A DNA stretch of 64,000 nucleotides from Caulobacter endophyticus. GTDB lineage: Bacteria > Pseudomonadota > Alphaproteobacteria > Caulobacterales > Caulobacteraceae. Shown in pieces: positions 7,587 to 16,422 of this stretch. The notes below the pieces were generated by a model. The model searched no databases. It had not been told where the DNA came from and saw nothing but the letters and a program-made list of their open reading frames with translations. The translations under genes and the position numbers were made by a program. The stretch covers positions 32,516-96,515 of the forward strand of contig NZ_QDKQ01000016.1 of the NCBI RefSeq assembly GCF_003116815.1. Reading direction: 5' to 3'. How positions within the stretch are numbered: the stretch's first letter is position 1; each line of letters opens with the position of its first letter.

Positions 7587-9122
7587 GTGGGTGATTGGCC
7601 TGCACAGGCGGTGATGGATTTTCGCGGTCGCCTACTGCCGGAACGCGGAACGCTGGCCGGCTACAGCGCCCTGATCGCACGATACGACCTCGTCCTGCCG
7701 CTGCCGCCGCGACTGGCCGCGATCGCGGATCGTCACCATCCGATATCGACTGACGACTGGTTGATGCTCACCCCGCGCCACCAGCCCCATGCAGAGCTTG
7801 GCCCGCAACTGACCTTTGCTTTCCGCTACGAAGGCATAGACCTTCAGGTCCTCTCGCGCCTGTTCACTGCCGTCGATCCGGAGGAAATCGCCGCGATCAT
7901 CCGCGCCGCCCCCACCGGGGCCTTCGCGCGACGGCTTTGGTTCCTCTACGAATGGCTGACCGAACATCAGCTAGACGTTCCCGATCCGGGCAAGGTCCGC
8001 CTGGCTACGGTTCTTGATCCTGACCAACAATACGCTCTTGGGCAGGGTGAGCCCTCGCCGCGCCACAAGGTCCTCAACAATCTCCCCGGCACCCGCGCCT
8101 TCTGCCCACTGGCGCGGCGGACGCCAGGGCTTCAAGCGCTCTCCAACCTGGCCCTGGGCGATCAGGCCCGCGCGGCCATGGGCAGAGTGCGCGCCGACTT
8201 GATGGCGCGCGCGGCCGCCTTTCTGCTGCTCAATGACTCCAAGTCCTCGTTCGCCATTGAGGGCGAGCGCCCGTCCGGTCAACGCGCCGCGCGCTGGGGA
8301 CAGGCGATCGCCCAGGCCGGCGTGCGCGCGCTCGACGTCGCCGAGTTAGATCGGCTGCAAGCTGTCGTCATCGGCGATGCGCGGTTCGTGCGTCTGGGCC
8401 TGCGCGACGAGGGCGGCTTTGTGGGCGTACATGATCGCGACACCGACCAACCGATCCCCGACCACATCAGCGCCCGCCCCCAGGATCTGCCCAGTTTGCT
8501 GGAAGGTCTTACGATATTCGCCCATCGCGCCGCGCAAGGCGGCATGGATCCGGTGGTCGCCGCCGCCAGCCTCGCCTTCGGCTTCGTCTACATCCACCCT
8601 TATGTCGACGGGAACGGCCGTCTGCATCGCTGGCTGGTCCACCACGCCCTGGCCCGCGCCGCCTTCAGTCCTCCAGGCCTGGTCTTCCCCATCAGCGCGG
8701 TCATCCTGCGTCATATCGAGCGCTATCGGGCTGTGCTGGAGTCTTACTCGGCGCCCTTGCTGCCGCTGATCGATTGGCGCGCCACTGACAGCGGCAATGT
8801 CGAAGTCCTCAACGACACGGCGGACTACTATCGCTACTTCGACGCGACGAGCCACGCGGCCTTTCTTTACGACTGCGTCGAACAAACCATCATCCACGAC
8901 CTGCCCCAGGAGGTTCGCTTCCTGCAGGCCTTCGATGCGTTCAGCCAGGCGGTCCAGCAGGTCGTCGACATGCCGATGGCCAAGGTCGAACTGCTGCACA
9001 AGTTTTTCGAGCAAAACGAGGGCCGCCTCTCGCAGCGCGGCCGCGAGCGTGAATTCTCGGCCCTGACGTCCGACGAGATCAGCCGGCTCGAGACGGCCTA
9101 CGCTGAGGCGTTCGGCGCTTGA
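7587..9122 (+). CDS. Fic family AMPylase-like protein with internal inhibitory motif
   Basis: 511 residues from the GTG at 7587, with GGAG 6 bases upstream. The Fic core is H-P-Y-V-D-G-N-G-R-L-H-R at about 337-348, matching HPFx(D/E)GN(G/K)R with the catalytic His, acidic residue and Arg all present. An SFAIEG sequence (about 222-227) matches the S/T-x-x-x-E-G/N inhibitory helix, placed before the Fic core, so this is a class II, self-inhibited Fic protein. Fic enzymes usually transfer AMP from ATP to a protein Ser, Thr or Tyr. The ~200-residue N-terminus has no domain I can name. The stop is 33 bases before a pair of small membrane ORFs that may be co-transcribed. Confidence 0.9.
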   Translation: MGDWPAQAVMDFRGRLLPERGTLAGYSALIARYDLVLPLPPRLAAIADRHHPISTDDWLMLTPRHQPHAELGPQLTFAFRYEGIDLQVLSRLFTAVDPEEIAAIIRAAPTGAFARRLWFLYEWLTEHQLDVPDPGKVRLATVLDPDQQYALGQGEPSPRHKVLNNLPGTRAFCPLARRTPGLQALSNLALGDQARAAMGRVRADLMARAAAFLLLNDSKSSFAIEGERPSGQRAARWGQAIAQAGVRALDVAELDRLQAVVIGDARFVRLGLRDEGGFVGVHDRDTDQPIPDHISARPQDLPSLLEGLTIFAHRAAQGGMDPVVAAASLAFGFVYIHPYVDGNGRLHRWLVHHALARAAFSPPGLVFPISAVILRHIERYRAVLESYSAPLLPLIDWRATDSGNVEVLNDTADYYRYFDATSHAAFLYDCVEQTIIHDLPQEVRFLQAFDAFSQAVQQVVDMPMAKVELLHKFFEQNEGRLSQRGREREFSALTSDEISRLETAYAEAFGA

Positions 9123-9155
9123 GGTTGAGAACCAGCGCGCCGAAAGGGAGCGAAA

Positions 9156-9275
9156 ATGGGCCGGAGGGCAGGCACGGTCGGAGCTGTTGCGGGGGCGGCA
9201 TTATTTGTGGCGTTTATGCCGGAAATTGACAAATTTAATGATGACCTGAAAGAGAAATATTGTGGGAGTAAATAA
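9156..9275 (+). CDS. 39-residue small protein, first of an AT-rich pair
   Basis: ATG at 9156 with AAGGGAG 6-7 bases upstream. The product has a basic N-terminus (MGRRAGTVGAV), a short hydrophobic stretch (GAVAGAALFVAFM), then a charged end (KFNDDLKEKYCGSK). Its TAA shares bases with the next ATG (TAATG), indicating translational coupling. The codons are far more AT-rich (TTA, TTT, AAA, AAT) than those of the flanking genes, a sign of recent transfer. No family recognised. Confidence 0.6.
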   Translation: MGRRAGTVGAVAGAALFVAFMPEIDKFNDDLKEKYCGSK

Positions 9276-9478
9276 TGAAGTTGCTGATCTCAATTATATC
9301 GCTCGGCATTTGGTGGATTGGCGCCTTCTTAGCGCTATATGCTGTAAATGTAATTTTTGATAGATTTGGTGCGCCGTTACCGCTGGAGGTAATTCTCGTT
9401 GGCTTGTTTGTTGGGGCTGTATGGTACGGGCAGGGGAAATTCGTAACGGCAGTGATAAATGTGTTGAAGCTGGGGTGA
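9275..9478 (+). CDS. 67-residue two-helix membrane protein
   Basis: The ATG at 9275 overlaps the stop of the preceding ORF. Two hydrophobic segments are visible (about residues 3-27, LLISIISLGIWWIGAFLALY, and 38-55, LEVILVGLFVGAVW), joined by a short loop with Asp-Arg. Size and layout resemble phage holins or other small pore-type proteins, but no family motif is seen. Base composition is AT-rich like its partner. A role with the upstream Fic protein, as effector or immunity, is speculation from position only. Confidence 0.65.
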   Translation: MKLLISIISLGIWWIGAFLALYAVNVIFDRFGAPLPLEVILVGLFVGAVWYGQGKFVTAVINVLKLG

Positions 9479-9791
9479 GCCTATTGAGGTTAAGCGTCTT
9501 CGGCACAGATAGATAGCTCTCAACGTCATCGGCGCGGGCAGCGCCGTGCCGGTGCCGGGCCATTGGGTGCTGGTGCAGGTCTCGGCGCCACAGGTCCGGC
9601 GCACTCGGTGGTAAGCCGCTGCGCCGAATGGATCGGACGGCGGGCCAGAACTCAGACGCGCGACGCGCCATGCGGCGCCATCGGGCGATTAGACGACGCC
9701 CGGACCGTATGCGACGCGTGGTCGCTAGCCACGGCGAGATTTCGTTAGCCATCCCGCGCGCAGTGTGGCCGCGTGTCAGGGGTGAGCTAAG
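9479..9791. other. gene-free stretch
   Basis: About 310 bases of ordinary high GC content between the AT-rich small ORFs and the GGDEF-EAL gene. I see no supported gene, RNA or repeat. Confidence 0.5.
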
Positions 9792-11501
9792 ATGCCGATA
9801 TCAAATGTTATTTCGCTTCCGGGCCGGCGCCAGGGCGTCGACCCGGAACTGGTGCTGGCGGCGCTGGGCAATCTGCCTCACGGCCTGTGCATGGTCGGGG
9901 CCGACGGGCGCCTTGCCTTCTGCAACAGCGCCTTCGTCAAGATGTACCGGCTGCCCGAGCACCTGGCGGAACCCGGCGCCCGCCGCGAGGCGATTATCGC
10001 GCACTGCATAGAGACGGACCAAGGGCCCGTGCGGGGCGTGGCCGAACATCTGGCCAAAAGCGCCGCGGCCTCGCCGGGCGAGGCGGTGATCGGCGAGTAC
10101 GGCCTGGCCGATGGCCGCACCGTGCGCGTCTCTCACACCCCGCTGGCGTGCGGCGGCTATGTCGCCACCCACGAAGACATCTCCGACCGCGTGGCCGCCT
10201 CGGCCCAAATCGAATTCCTGGCCTATCGCGACACCCTCACGCGCTTGCCCAACCGCGCCGCCTTCCAGAGAAGTTTCGACGACGCGGTCGCCGCGGCCGA
10301 GCGCGCCCAGGAAATGTTCGGCGTGATCATGATCGACGTCGACCACTTCAAGGACATTAACGACACCCTGGGCCACGACGCGGGCGACGCCCTGCTGCTC
10401 AGCCTGTCGGATCTGCTGCGGCGCGCCTTTCGCAAAGGCGACACCGTCTCGCGCCTGGGCGGCGACGAGTTCGCCGTGGTGCTGCGCGGCCTGTCGGGGC
10501 GTGAGGACCTGGCGCGGCCGATCGAGACGCTGCAGGCCCTGCTGCGCACCCCGATCGAGCACGCGGGCCGCAGCTTCGCGATCAGCGCCAGCATCGGCGC
10601 GGCCCTGCACGAGGATCACGACTGCGATCCGCTTCATCTACTCAAGAACGCCGACGTCGCCCTCTACGAAGCCAAAGCCGGCGGACGTAACCGCTGTGTC
10701 GTCTTCCAGCCGGCGATGCGGACCCAGGTCGAACAGCGGGTCGAGCTGCTGCGGGAGGTCCGCCTGGGTCTCGAGCAGGGCGAGTTTGATCTCTACTACC
10801 AGCCCGTCGTCGATATCGGCTCGAACGTCGTGGCCGGTTTCGAGGCCTTGATGCGCTGGAACCATCCCGAGCAGGGCGTTCTGGCCCCTGGCGCCTTCAT
10901 GGCCGCGTTCGAGGACACCGATCTGGCGCTGAAGCTGGGAGAAGTCGCCTTCGAGCGGGCGCTGGGCCAGATGCGCGCTTGGCTGGACGCCGGCGTTGAT
11001 TTTGGACGCGTGGCCATCAACGTCTCGACCGAGCAGTTTCGCTCGGGCCGCCTGGCCGGCGAAATCGCCGACCGGCTGGCGCGCTGGGGCGTGCCGCCCA
11101 GCCGCCTGACCATCGAGGTGACCGAGAACGTCTATATGGGTTGGGGCGCCGATGTGGTGGCCCAGACGGTCTGCGCGCTGCACGATACCGGCGTGTTGAT
11201 CGCTCTGGACGACTTTGGCACCGGCTATGCCTCCCTGGCCAATCTGCGCCAGTTCCCGGTCGACCGGCTGAAGATCGATAAGTCCTTTGTCCAGAACGCT
11301 GAGGACGACGCCATCGTCCGCGCCGTTATTAATCTGGGCGCCAGCATGGGTATGAAGGTGGTGGCCGAAGGGGTCGAGAAGGCCGAACAACTGGCCACGC
11401 TCAGCCGTTACGGCTGCGACCACGTCCAGGGTTACCACTTCGCCAAGCCGATGCCGGCCGGCCAAGTGCCCGCGTTCGTCTCGCGCTTCAGCGCGAGCTG
11501 A
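9792..11501 (+). CDS. PAS-GGDEF-EAL c-di-GMP cyclase/phosphodiesterase
   Basis: 569 residues, no membrane segment, so cytoplasmic. A PAS-like sensor occupies about 18-135 (LPHGLCMVGADGRLAFCN), a GGDEF domain about 140-305 with intact GGDEF (RLGGDEFAVVL) and the substrate motif DHFKDINDTLGHDAGD, and an EAL domain about 320-565 with intact EALMRW, the metal-binding TIEVTEN, DDFGTGYAS, KIDKSF and EGVE. Both catalytic sites look functional, so it could make or degrade c-di-GMP; the net activity cannot be read from sequence. c-di-GMP controls the motile-to-sessile switch in Caulobacter. It stands alone, with no operon partner. Confidence 0.95.
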   Translation: MPISNVISLPGRRQGVDPELVLAALGNLPHGLCMVGADGRLAFCNSAFVKMYRLPEHLAEPGARREAIIAHCIETDQGPVRGVAEHLAKSAAASPGEAVIGEYGLADGRTVRVSHTPLACGGYVATHEDISDRVAASAQIEFLAYRDTLTRLPNRAAFQRSFDDAVAAAERAQEMFGVIMIDVDHFKDINDTLGHDAGDALLLSLSDLLRRAFRKGDTVSRLGGDEFAVVLRGLSGREDLARPIETLQALLRTPIEHAGRSFAISASIGAALHEDHDCDPLHLLKNADVALYEAKAGGRNRCVVFQPAMRTQVEQRVELLREVRLGLEQGEFDLYYQPVVDIGSNVVAGFEALMRWNHPEQGVLAPGAFMAAFEDTDLALKLGEVAFERALGQMRAWLDAGVDFGRVAINVSTEQFRSGRLAGEIADRLARWGVPPSRLTIEVTENVYMGWGADVVAQTVCALHDTGVLIALDDFGTGYASLANLRQFPVDRLKIDKSFVQNAEDDAIVRAVINLGASMGMKVVAEGVEKAEQLATLSRYGCDHVQGYHFAKPMPAGQVPAFVSRFSAS

Positions 11502-11515
11502 ACGCGGCTAAGGCG

Positions 11516-11695
11516 TCAGCCCAGCGGCTTTTGATAGGTTTCCTCGCCGGCGACTTCGATGAGCTTGCGGGCCGAGGCGCGCGCGGCCTCGCGGCTCAGC
11601 GAAACGATGAGGCCGTCCGGTCCGCTGATCTTGACCTCGTCGCCGGTGGCGGTGATGTCGAGCGGAGCCTCGGACGGGGACGGCGTGTCGAGCAT
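11516..11695 (-). CDS. 59-residue conserved-type small protein
   Basis: ATG at 11695 with AAAGGTG upstream. The sequence begins MLDTPSPSEAPLDI and ends EETYQKPLG, acidic overall and soluble. A second locus at 17153-17332 encodes a similar 59-codon frame (GEIVIVGP, then EIFKKPLG at the end) with an internal stop, so this is one of a small paralogous family. Function unknown. Confidence 0.65.
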   Translation of the reverse strand: MLDTPSPSEAPLDITATGDEVKISGPDGLIVSLSREAARASARKLIEVAGEETYQKPLG

Positions 11696-11807
11696 GGTCG
11701 CACCTTTTGAGGACGCCGCGTCGAAGCACGGCTTGTGCCCAGATAAGCCGCCGGGCGCGACGCGGTTCCGGTTGCTTATCTGCTCATGGTCCTGCCGCGG
11801 GCGCCGC

Positions 11808-12310
11808 TCAGGCGATGCCGGCGCCGCCGGTGACGCCATAGACCTCGCCGGTCGTGAAGCTGGCTTCCTGCGAAGCGAGCAGCACATAGACGGGCGCGAT
11901 CTCGACCGGCTGGCCCGGCCGGCCGAACTGCGAATGTTCGCCGAAGTGCTGGACCTTTTCCTGGGTCTGGCCGCCGCTGGGCTGCAGCACGGTCCAGAAC
12001 GGGCCGGGCGCCACGGCGTTGACACGCACGCCGGCCTTGATCAGTTGCTTGGCCAGGGCCTTGGTGAAGGCGACGATGCCGGCCTTCGTGGTGGCGTAGT
12101 CGAGCAGGTTGTCGGACGGTTCATAGGCCTGGACCGAAGCGGTGTTGATCACCGCCGCGCCGGGCCGCAGGTGGGGCCTCGCCGCCTGGGTGATCCAGAA
12201 CATGGCGTAGAGATTGGTCTTCAGCGTGTGGTCGAACTGCTCGCTGTCGATCGCGCCGATGTCAGGGCGGCTGACCTGTTTGCCGGCGTTGTTGACCAGG
12301 CGCCGGACCC
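11808..12310 (-). pseudogene. 5'-truncated short-chain dehydrogenase/reductase
   Basis: The frame contains the C-terminal two thirds of an SDR of the YhxC/general-stress type: LVNNAGK, then INTASVQAY with the catalytic Ser, YATTKAG (Tyr-x-x-x-Lys), VRVNAVAPGP and the family ending TGEVYGVTGG. The Rossmann start with TGxxxGIG, about 100 residues, is missing. Upstream of LVNNAG the frame is unrelated sequence that runs into the end of the molybdoenzyme gene. A deletion has joined the two loci. Without the NAD(P)-binding half it should be inactive. Confidence 0.8.
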
Positions 12311-12349
12311 TTGAGCACACGGCGGCCTCGATGTCAGAACCTGCGGGCG

Positions 12350-14734
12350 TCAGGCGATGACGCGGACCGGTACGGTCTTGGCCGCGGGTGTATGGCTCTC
12401 CCTGGCGTGATGGCCAACCGGAATCAGGCCGTTGCATTCGGGATAGTAGGCGCCCAGGCAGCCAGCAGGGATGTCGTAGGGGGTGACGCGAAGTCCGTCG
12501 TGACGGCGCTCAAGGCCGTCGGCGGCCACAGTGGCCAGGCTGACGCGCTGGCCTTCGGCCAGACCCAATCTTTCGATGTCGGCGGGGTTTATGAACAGCA
12601 CGTCGCGCACGCCGCTGACGCCGCGAAACCGGTCCTCGTAGCCATAGACGGTGGTGTTGAACTGATCGTTGGAGCGCAGCGTCATCAGACGAAAGACGTC
12701 GTGCGCATCTTCGAAACCCGTGGCGGATAGAGCCGATGGCACGATGAAGTTGGCCTTGCCGCCTTCGGCGTCGCTGAAGTCGCGCATGCGGGCCTTGTTG
12801 GGGCGATGAAAGCCGCCGGGCTGACGCAAGCGGGCGTTGAAGTCCTTGAACCACTGCGGATAGGCCACGGCTATTTCGTCGCGGACCAGGGCATAGTCGC
12901 CAACCCAGGCGTCCCAGTCCACCTTGGGGTTGGGGGGCAGGGCGGCTTTCGCCATGCCCGCGACGATCGCCGCCTCCGACATCAGCAGAGGGCTGGCCGG
13001 CGCTCGCTCGCCCACGGAGGCATGGATGCAACTGGTGGAGTCCTCGACCGACACCGTCTGCGGGCCGGTCGCCTGGTCGTCGCGCTCGATCCGGCTGAGG
13101 CAGGGCAGGAGGTAGGCGACCTTACCGCAGAACAGATGCCCGCGATTGAGCTTGGTGGCGATCTGGACCGTGAGGGCCTGCTGGCCCCAGACCGCCTCGA
13201 TCCTGGGGCCGTCGGGAACGGCGCGCAGGAAGTTGCCGCCCAGGCCGATGAAGCCTTGGATCTCGTTCTTCAGCAGGCCCTCACAGACCTCGACGGTGTT
13301 GAGGCCCTTTTCGCGCGGAGGTTCAAATCCGTACATCGCCCTGAGCACGTCCAGCGGCGCCAGTTCGGGCTTCTCGGTGATCCCGACCGTGCGTTGACCC
13401 TGAACGTTGGAATGGCCGCGCACCGGGCAGGCGCCGGATCCTGGCCGCCCGACATTGCCGCGCAGCAGAAGGAGATTGCAGATCATCCGGACGGCCTCGA
13501 CGCCCAGGTGATGCTGGGTGACGCCCATGCCGTAGACGATGATCGCGCGCTCGGCCTTGGCGTACACCTCCGCGGCCGCGGCGATATCGGCTTGTGAAAG
13601 GCCGCTCTCGGCCTCGATACTTTTCCAGCCGGTTTGTCGGCAGAAGGTCGCGAACGGTCCGTAGCCGTCGCAGGCGGCGATGAAGCCATGGTCCAGAACC
13701 GGCGGCGCGCCGTTCAGCCGGGCCTGATCGTCGGCCTCGATCAAGTGCTTGCATAGACCTGTCAGGACCGCCAGGTCGCCTCCGGCCTTTAGCTGGTGAT
13801 ATTGCGAACTGATCGGCGTGGCCTTGCCGGTCAACATCTGGAACGGCGACTGCGGATTGACGAACTTTTCCAGGCCCGCCTCGCGTAGCGGGTTGAAGGT
13901 GACGATCGGCACGCCGCGCCGGGCGCAAGCCTGAAGATCATGCAGGAAGCGCGGGCTGTTGGATCCGACGTTCTGGCCAAAGAAGAAGAGGGCGTCGGTC
14001 TGCTCGAAATCCTCCAGCACCACCGTGCCGACGGGCGACCCGATCGACTTTTTCAGGCCAACCGAGGTGCTTTCGTGGCACATGTTGGAACTGTCGGGCA
14101 GGTTCTGGCTGCCGTACATGCGCGCCAGCAGGGCGTACATATAGGAGGTCTCAAGGGAGGCCCGGCCCGAGGCGTAGAAGACGACCTTCTTTGGTTCCAG
14201 CGTCCTCAGGCTCGCCCCTATGGCGGCGAAGGCTTCGTCCCAGGCGCAGGGGACGTAGCGGTCTGACGCGACGTCGTAGCGCATCGGATGGGTCAGCCGG
14301 CCGGCCTGTTCGAGATCATAGTCGCTCCAGTCGCGGAGCTCGGCGAGCCGATGAGCGGCGAAGAACTCGGGATCGGCGCGCCGACGGGTCAGGTCCCACA
14401 AGGTTGCCTTGGCCCCGTTTTCACAAAATTCCGCCAGGTGAGGCTTGGCGGGCTTGGGCCAGGCGCAGCTGACGCACATGAAGCCGCCCGTCTTGTTCTG
14501 GCGTAAAAGCTCGCCCGCGGGCAGGACCTCTTCATCGCTCGCTACACGAGCGATCGATTTCAGCGATCCCCAGCCGCCGGCCGGGCCGTCATAGGGCTTG
14601 ATCCTCACGCGACGGGACGGTTTGGGCTTGGTCGGCACGCGCGGCTCCCAATCGCTGAAAGGCTTAGTGACAACGGGCCGGGGCGCCAGAGGTTCGCCGC
14701 CGCCTAGGTCTCGGCGCAAAGCGCTGCAAACCAT
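12350..14734 (-). CDS. FdhF/YdeP family molybdopterin oxidoreductase
   Basis: About 794 residues from the ATG at 14734, which overlaps the preceding gene by 31 bases; the start is uncertain because no good codon follows that gene's stop. Features are an N-terminal Cys pair (GGFMCVSCAWP), FYASGRASLETSYMYALLARMYGSQN, NMCHESTSVGLKKSIG around the molybdenum site, and a C-terminal cofactor-binding domain (FRLMTLRSNDQFNTTVYG). This is the YdeP group, related to formate dehydrogenase H and linked in E. coli to acid resistance; the substrate is not established. The C-terminus (AAKTVPVRVIA) looks complete. It is last in a minus-strand run with xthA. Confidence 0.9.
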   Translation of the reverse strand: MVCSALRRDLGGGEPLAPRPVVTKPFSDWEPRVPTKPKPSRRVRIKPYDGPAGGWGSLKSIARVASDEEVLPAGELLRQNKTGGFMCVSCAWPKPAKPHLAEFCENGAKATLWDLTRRRADPEFFAAHRLAELRDWSDYDLEQAGRLTHPMRYDVASDRYVPCAWDEAFAAIGASLRTLEPKKVVFYASGRASLETSYMYALLARMYGSQNLPDSSNMCHESTSVGLKKSIGSPVGTVVLEDFEQTDALFFFGQNVGSNSPRFLHDLQACARRGVPIVTFNPLREAGLEKFVNPQSPFQMLTGKATPISSQYHQLKAGGDLAVLTGLCKHLIEADDQARLNGAPPVLDHGFIAACDGYGPFATFCRQTGWKSIEAESGLSQADIAAAAEVYAKAERAIIVYGMGVTQHHLGVEAVRMICNLLLLRGNVGRPGSGACPVRGHSNVQGQRTVGITEKPELAPLDVLRAMYGFEPPREKGLNTVEVCEGLLKNEIQGFIGLGGNFLRAVPDGPRIEAVWGQQALTVQIATKLNRGHLFCGKVAYLLPCLSRIERDDQATGPQTVSVEDSTSCIHASVGERAPASPLLMSEAAIVAGMAKAALPPNPKVDWDAWVGDYALVRDEIAVAYPQWFKDFNARLRQPGGFHRPNKARMRDFSDAEGGKANFIVPSALSATGFEDAHDVFRLMTLRSNDQFNTTVYGYEDRFRGVSGVRDVLFINPADIERLGLAEGQRVSLATVAADGLERRHDGLRVTPYDIPAGCLGAYYPECNGLIPVGHHARESHTPAAKTVPVRVIA

Positions 14735-15033
14735 TCCGCATAAGGCGTATTGCGCGCCAGATGGCGGTTGAAGTCCGGCGCGCCATCGTTCCACCAGGGC
14801 CGACCGCGCTCGCCAAGGCTCGTTTTCGCCGCATCCACTTCGGCGCGGGCGCCAGCCAGGGCGCTGGCGCTCCTGGCGCGTCGGGCTTTGGCCACGGCGC
14901 GCCTGGCCTCCATCAGGTTATTGACCAGGGCCTGGCGCTCGGCGTCAGGAAGGGCCGGGTTGCTGGCTCGCCAGAGCCTGCCGCGCACCACGAAATAGCG
15001 GCCGTCCGGCGTGGTCGGATAAGCCTGCCTCAT
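14704..15033 (-). CDS. conserved hypothetical protein (109 aa)
   Basis: ATG at 15033. The N-terminus (YPTTPDGRYFVVRGRLWR) looks like a compact beta domain, followed by an Ala/Arg-rich helix (EARRAVAKARRARSASA) and a tryptophan-containing end (RPWWNDGAPDFNRH). I recall this as a small conserved alphaproteobacterial protein without known function. Its ATG would overlap the original xthA stop in an ATGA, implying an old operon arrangement. Confidence 0.75.
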   Translation of the reverse strand: MRQAYPTTPDGRYFVVRGRLWRASNPALPDAERQALVNNLMEARRAVAKARRARSASALAGARAEVDAAKTSLGERGRPWWNDGAPDFNRHLARNTPYAEWFAALCAET

Positions 15034-15037
15034 CGCT

Positions 15038-15802
15038 TCAGCACGATCCAGGCGGGGCGTGGTCGCTGGCCTCGGGCTGGCCCCGCACCCAGCGGTCGAC
15101 ACCGGCGTCGATGAGCTGGTCGGCCAGATCGGGCGTCAGCAGCAGGTGGTCCAGGCGCAGGCCCTTGTCGCTGGGCCAGCGGTTTCGCAGATAGGCCCAG
15201 AAGGTCCACAGCGGCCCGGCAGGCTGGACGGCCCTCAGCGCGTCGGTCCAGCCGGCGTCCATCAGATCGGCGAACGCTTTACGCGCCTCAGGCCGGAGCA
15301 GGGCGTCGCCCTGCCAGCGGTGTGGTCGGTAGATGTCGGCTTCGGTGGGCGCGACATTGTAGTCGCCGGCCAGGACGACTGGCGCGACGCTCGCGCGCAC
15401 AACGTCGGCATGGGCGCTCAGGCGCTCGAACCAGGCCAGCTTGTAGTCGAACTTGGGGCCAGGCGTGGGATTGCCGTTGGGCAGGTAGAGGCAGCCGACC
15501 AAGACGCCGCGAACGGCCGCTTCGATGTAGCGGGCCTGGGTGTCGTCAGGATCGCGGGGAAGGCGCCGGCGGGTCAGGTCTGGCCACGCGCCGCGCGCCA
15601 GGATCGCCACGCCGTTCCAGGTTCTTTGGCCCTGCCAGACCGCTTCATAGCCAAGGTCGGCGAGAGGTCCGGCTGGGAACTGGGCGTCTTCGGTCTTCAA
15701 TTCTTGCAGGCACAAGACGTCGGGCTCGGCCTCGGCCGGCCAGTCGATGAGGTTGTCCAGGCGCTTGCGGACGTTGTTGATATTGAAGGTGGCGATCTTC
15801 AC
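15038..15802 (-). CDS. xthA: exodeoxyribonuclease III (C-terminus frameshifted)
   Basis: 254 residues. The EEP-fold motifs are all present: FNINNVRKRL, LCLQELKTED (metal-binding Glu), GCLYLPNGNP, LAGDYNVAPTEADIY, and the terminal LRLDHLLL and SDHAP with the catalytic Asp-His. It repairs abasic sites and has 3'-5' exonuclease activity. After SDHAP the frame reads PGSC and stops. Inserting one C would give a family-like PAWIVLKR ending whose TGA overlaps the next ATG (ATGA), so a 1-base deletion (or sequencing error) near 15053-15058 is likely. The catalytic core is unaffected. Its own start overlaps the stop of the upstream gene. Confidence 0.9.
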   Translation of the reverse strand: MKIATFNINNVRKRLDNLIDWPAEAEPDVLCLQELKTEDAQFPAGPLADLGYEAVWQGQRTWNGVAILARGAWPDLTRRRLPRDPDDTQARYIEAAVRGVLVGCLYLPNGNPTPGPKFDYKLAWFERLSAHADVVRASVAPVVLAGDYNVAPTEADIYRPHRWQGDALLRPEARKAFADLMDAGWTDALRAVQPAGPLWTFWAYLRNRWPSDKGLRLDHLLLTPDLADQLIDAGVDRWVRGQPEASDHAPPGSC

Positions 15803-16131
15803 GCGGACAGGTCGGGCTTGCCCTCGGCCGGAGCAGCGGCGGGGCCGAGCCGCGCGTCGGCGGCGCTGGAGGCGGCTTGTCCGCCGGGCCTGTCCCAGGT
15901 CCGCGTGGCGTCGCCCAAGGCGCGCATCATGCGATGAAAGACGAAGCGCGCCTGCTCCTCGACCTCTTCGGGCGGATACTGATCGAGATTGACCGAGATC
16001 GGGACCAAGAAGCTGTTGGGGTGGTCGGCCGGCAGTACGCGGAAAACCGCCGTCCGGTAGGTGGCCAGGTCAGGATGCTGGTCGGGATGTTCGACCTGGA
16101 TGGATTGCAGGCTGATTTCTTCAGGGCGCAT
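15799..16131 (-). CDS. conserved hypothetical protein, first gene of the xthA run
   Basis: 110 residues, soluble. It begins MRPEEISLQSIQVEHPDQHPD and has a structured central part (TYRTAVFRVLPADHP, FLVPISVNLDQYPPEEVEEQARFVFHRMMRAL) with an Ala/Pro-rich tail. Its stop overlaps the xthA ATG by 4 bases, so the two are translationally coupled. No domain recognised. Confidence 0.75.
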   Translation of the reverse strand: MRPEEISLQSIQVEHPDQHPDLATYRTAVFRVLPADHPNSFLVPISVNLDQYPPEEVEEQARFVFHRMMRALGDATRTWDRPGGQAASSAADARLGPAAAPAEGKPDLSA

Positions 16132-16140
16132 GGCGATCCT

Positions 16141-16317
16141 CTAGTCGGCGACGCCACCGCGTAGCGGGTCCTCGCCCGTCAGCGCCTCGATGTGTCGACG
16201 TTGGCGGCGGACGCCGTCCCGCAGGTCGCTCGCTGCGCTATCAGCGCAGGGCGCGCTCAGGGGCGGGCGATCATTGTCAGGCTCATCCGCCGTCTGTGGG
16301 TTAGGGGACTTGGTCAT
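16141..16317 (-). CDS. 58-residue small protein
   Basis: ATG at 16317 preceded by a near-perfect ribosome site (AGGAGGT, 3 bases spacing to the CG before ATG). The product is hydrophilic, beginning MTKSPNPQTADEPDND and ending EDPLRGGVAD, with an Arg-rich centre (DGVRRQRRHIEAL). The stop is 10 bases from the next minus-strand gene, so it may lead the xthA operon. Function unknown. Confidence 0.65.
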   Translation of the reverse strand: MTKSPNPQTADEPDNDRPPLSAPCADSAASDLRDGVRRQRRHIEALTGEDPLRGGVAD

Positions 16318-16422
16318 CGGACCTCCTACTGTTGCAACTGCTCGCGCTGGTCTTGGTTGCGACAGGCTAGAACCTTGGCGGCAAGACGCGGATTCCGCTC
16401 TCATCACAGCAAGGAGATTCCC

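Noticed and set aside
9294..9752. 152-codon minus-strand frame over the small membrane ORFs
   Set aside because: No motifs; the plus-strand pair has a good ribosome site and coupled start.
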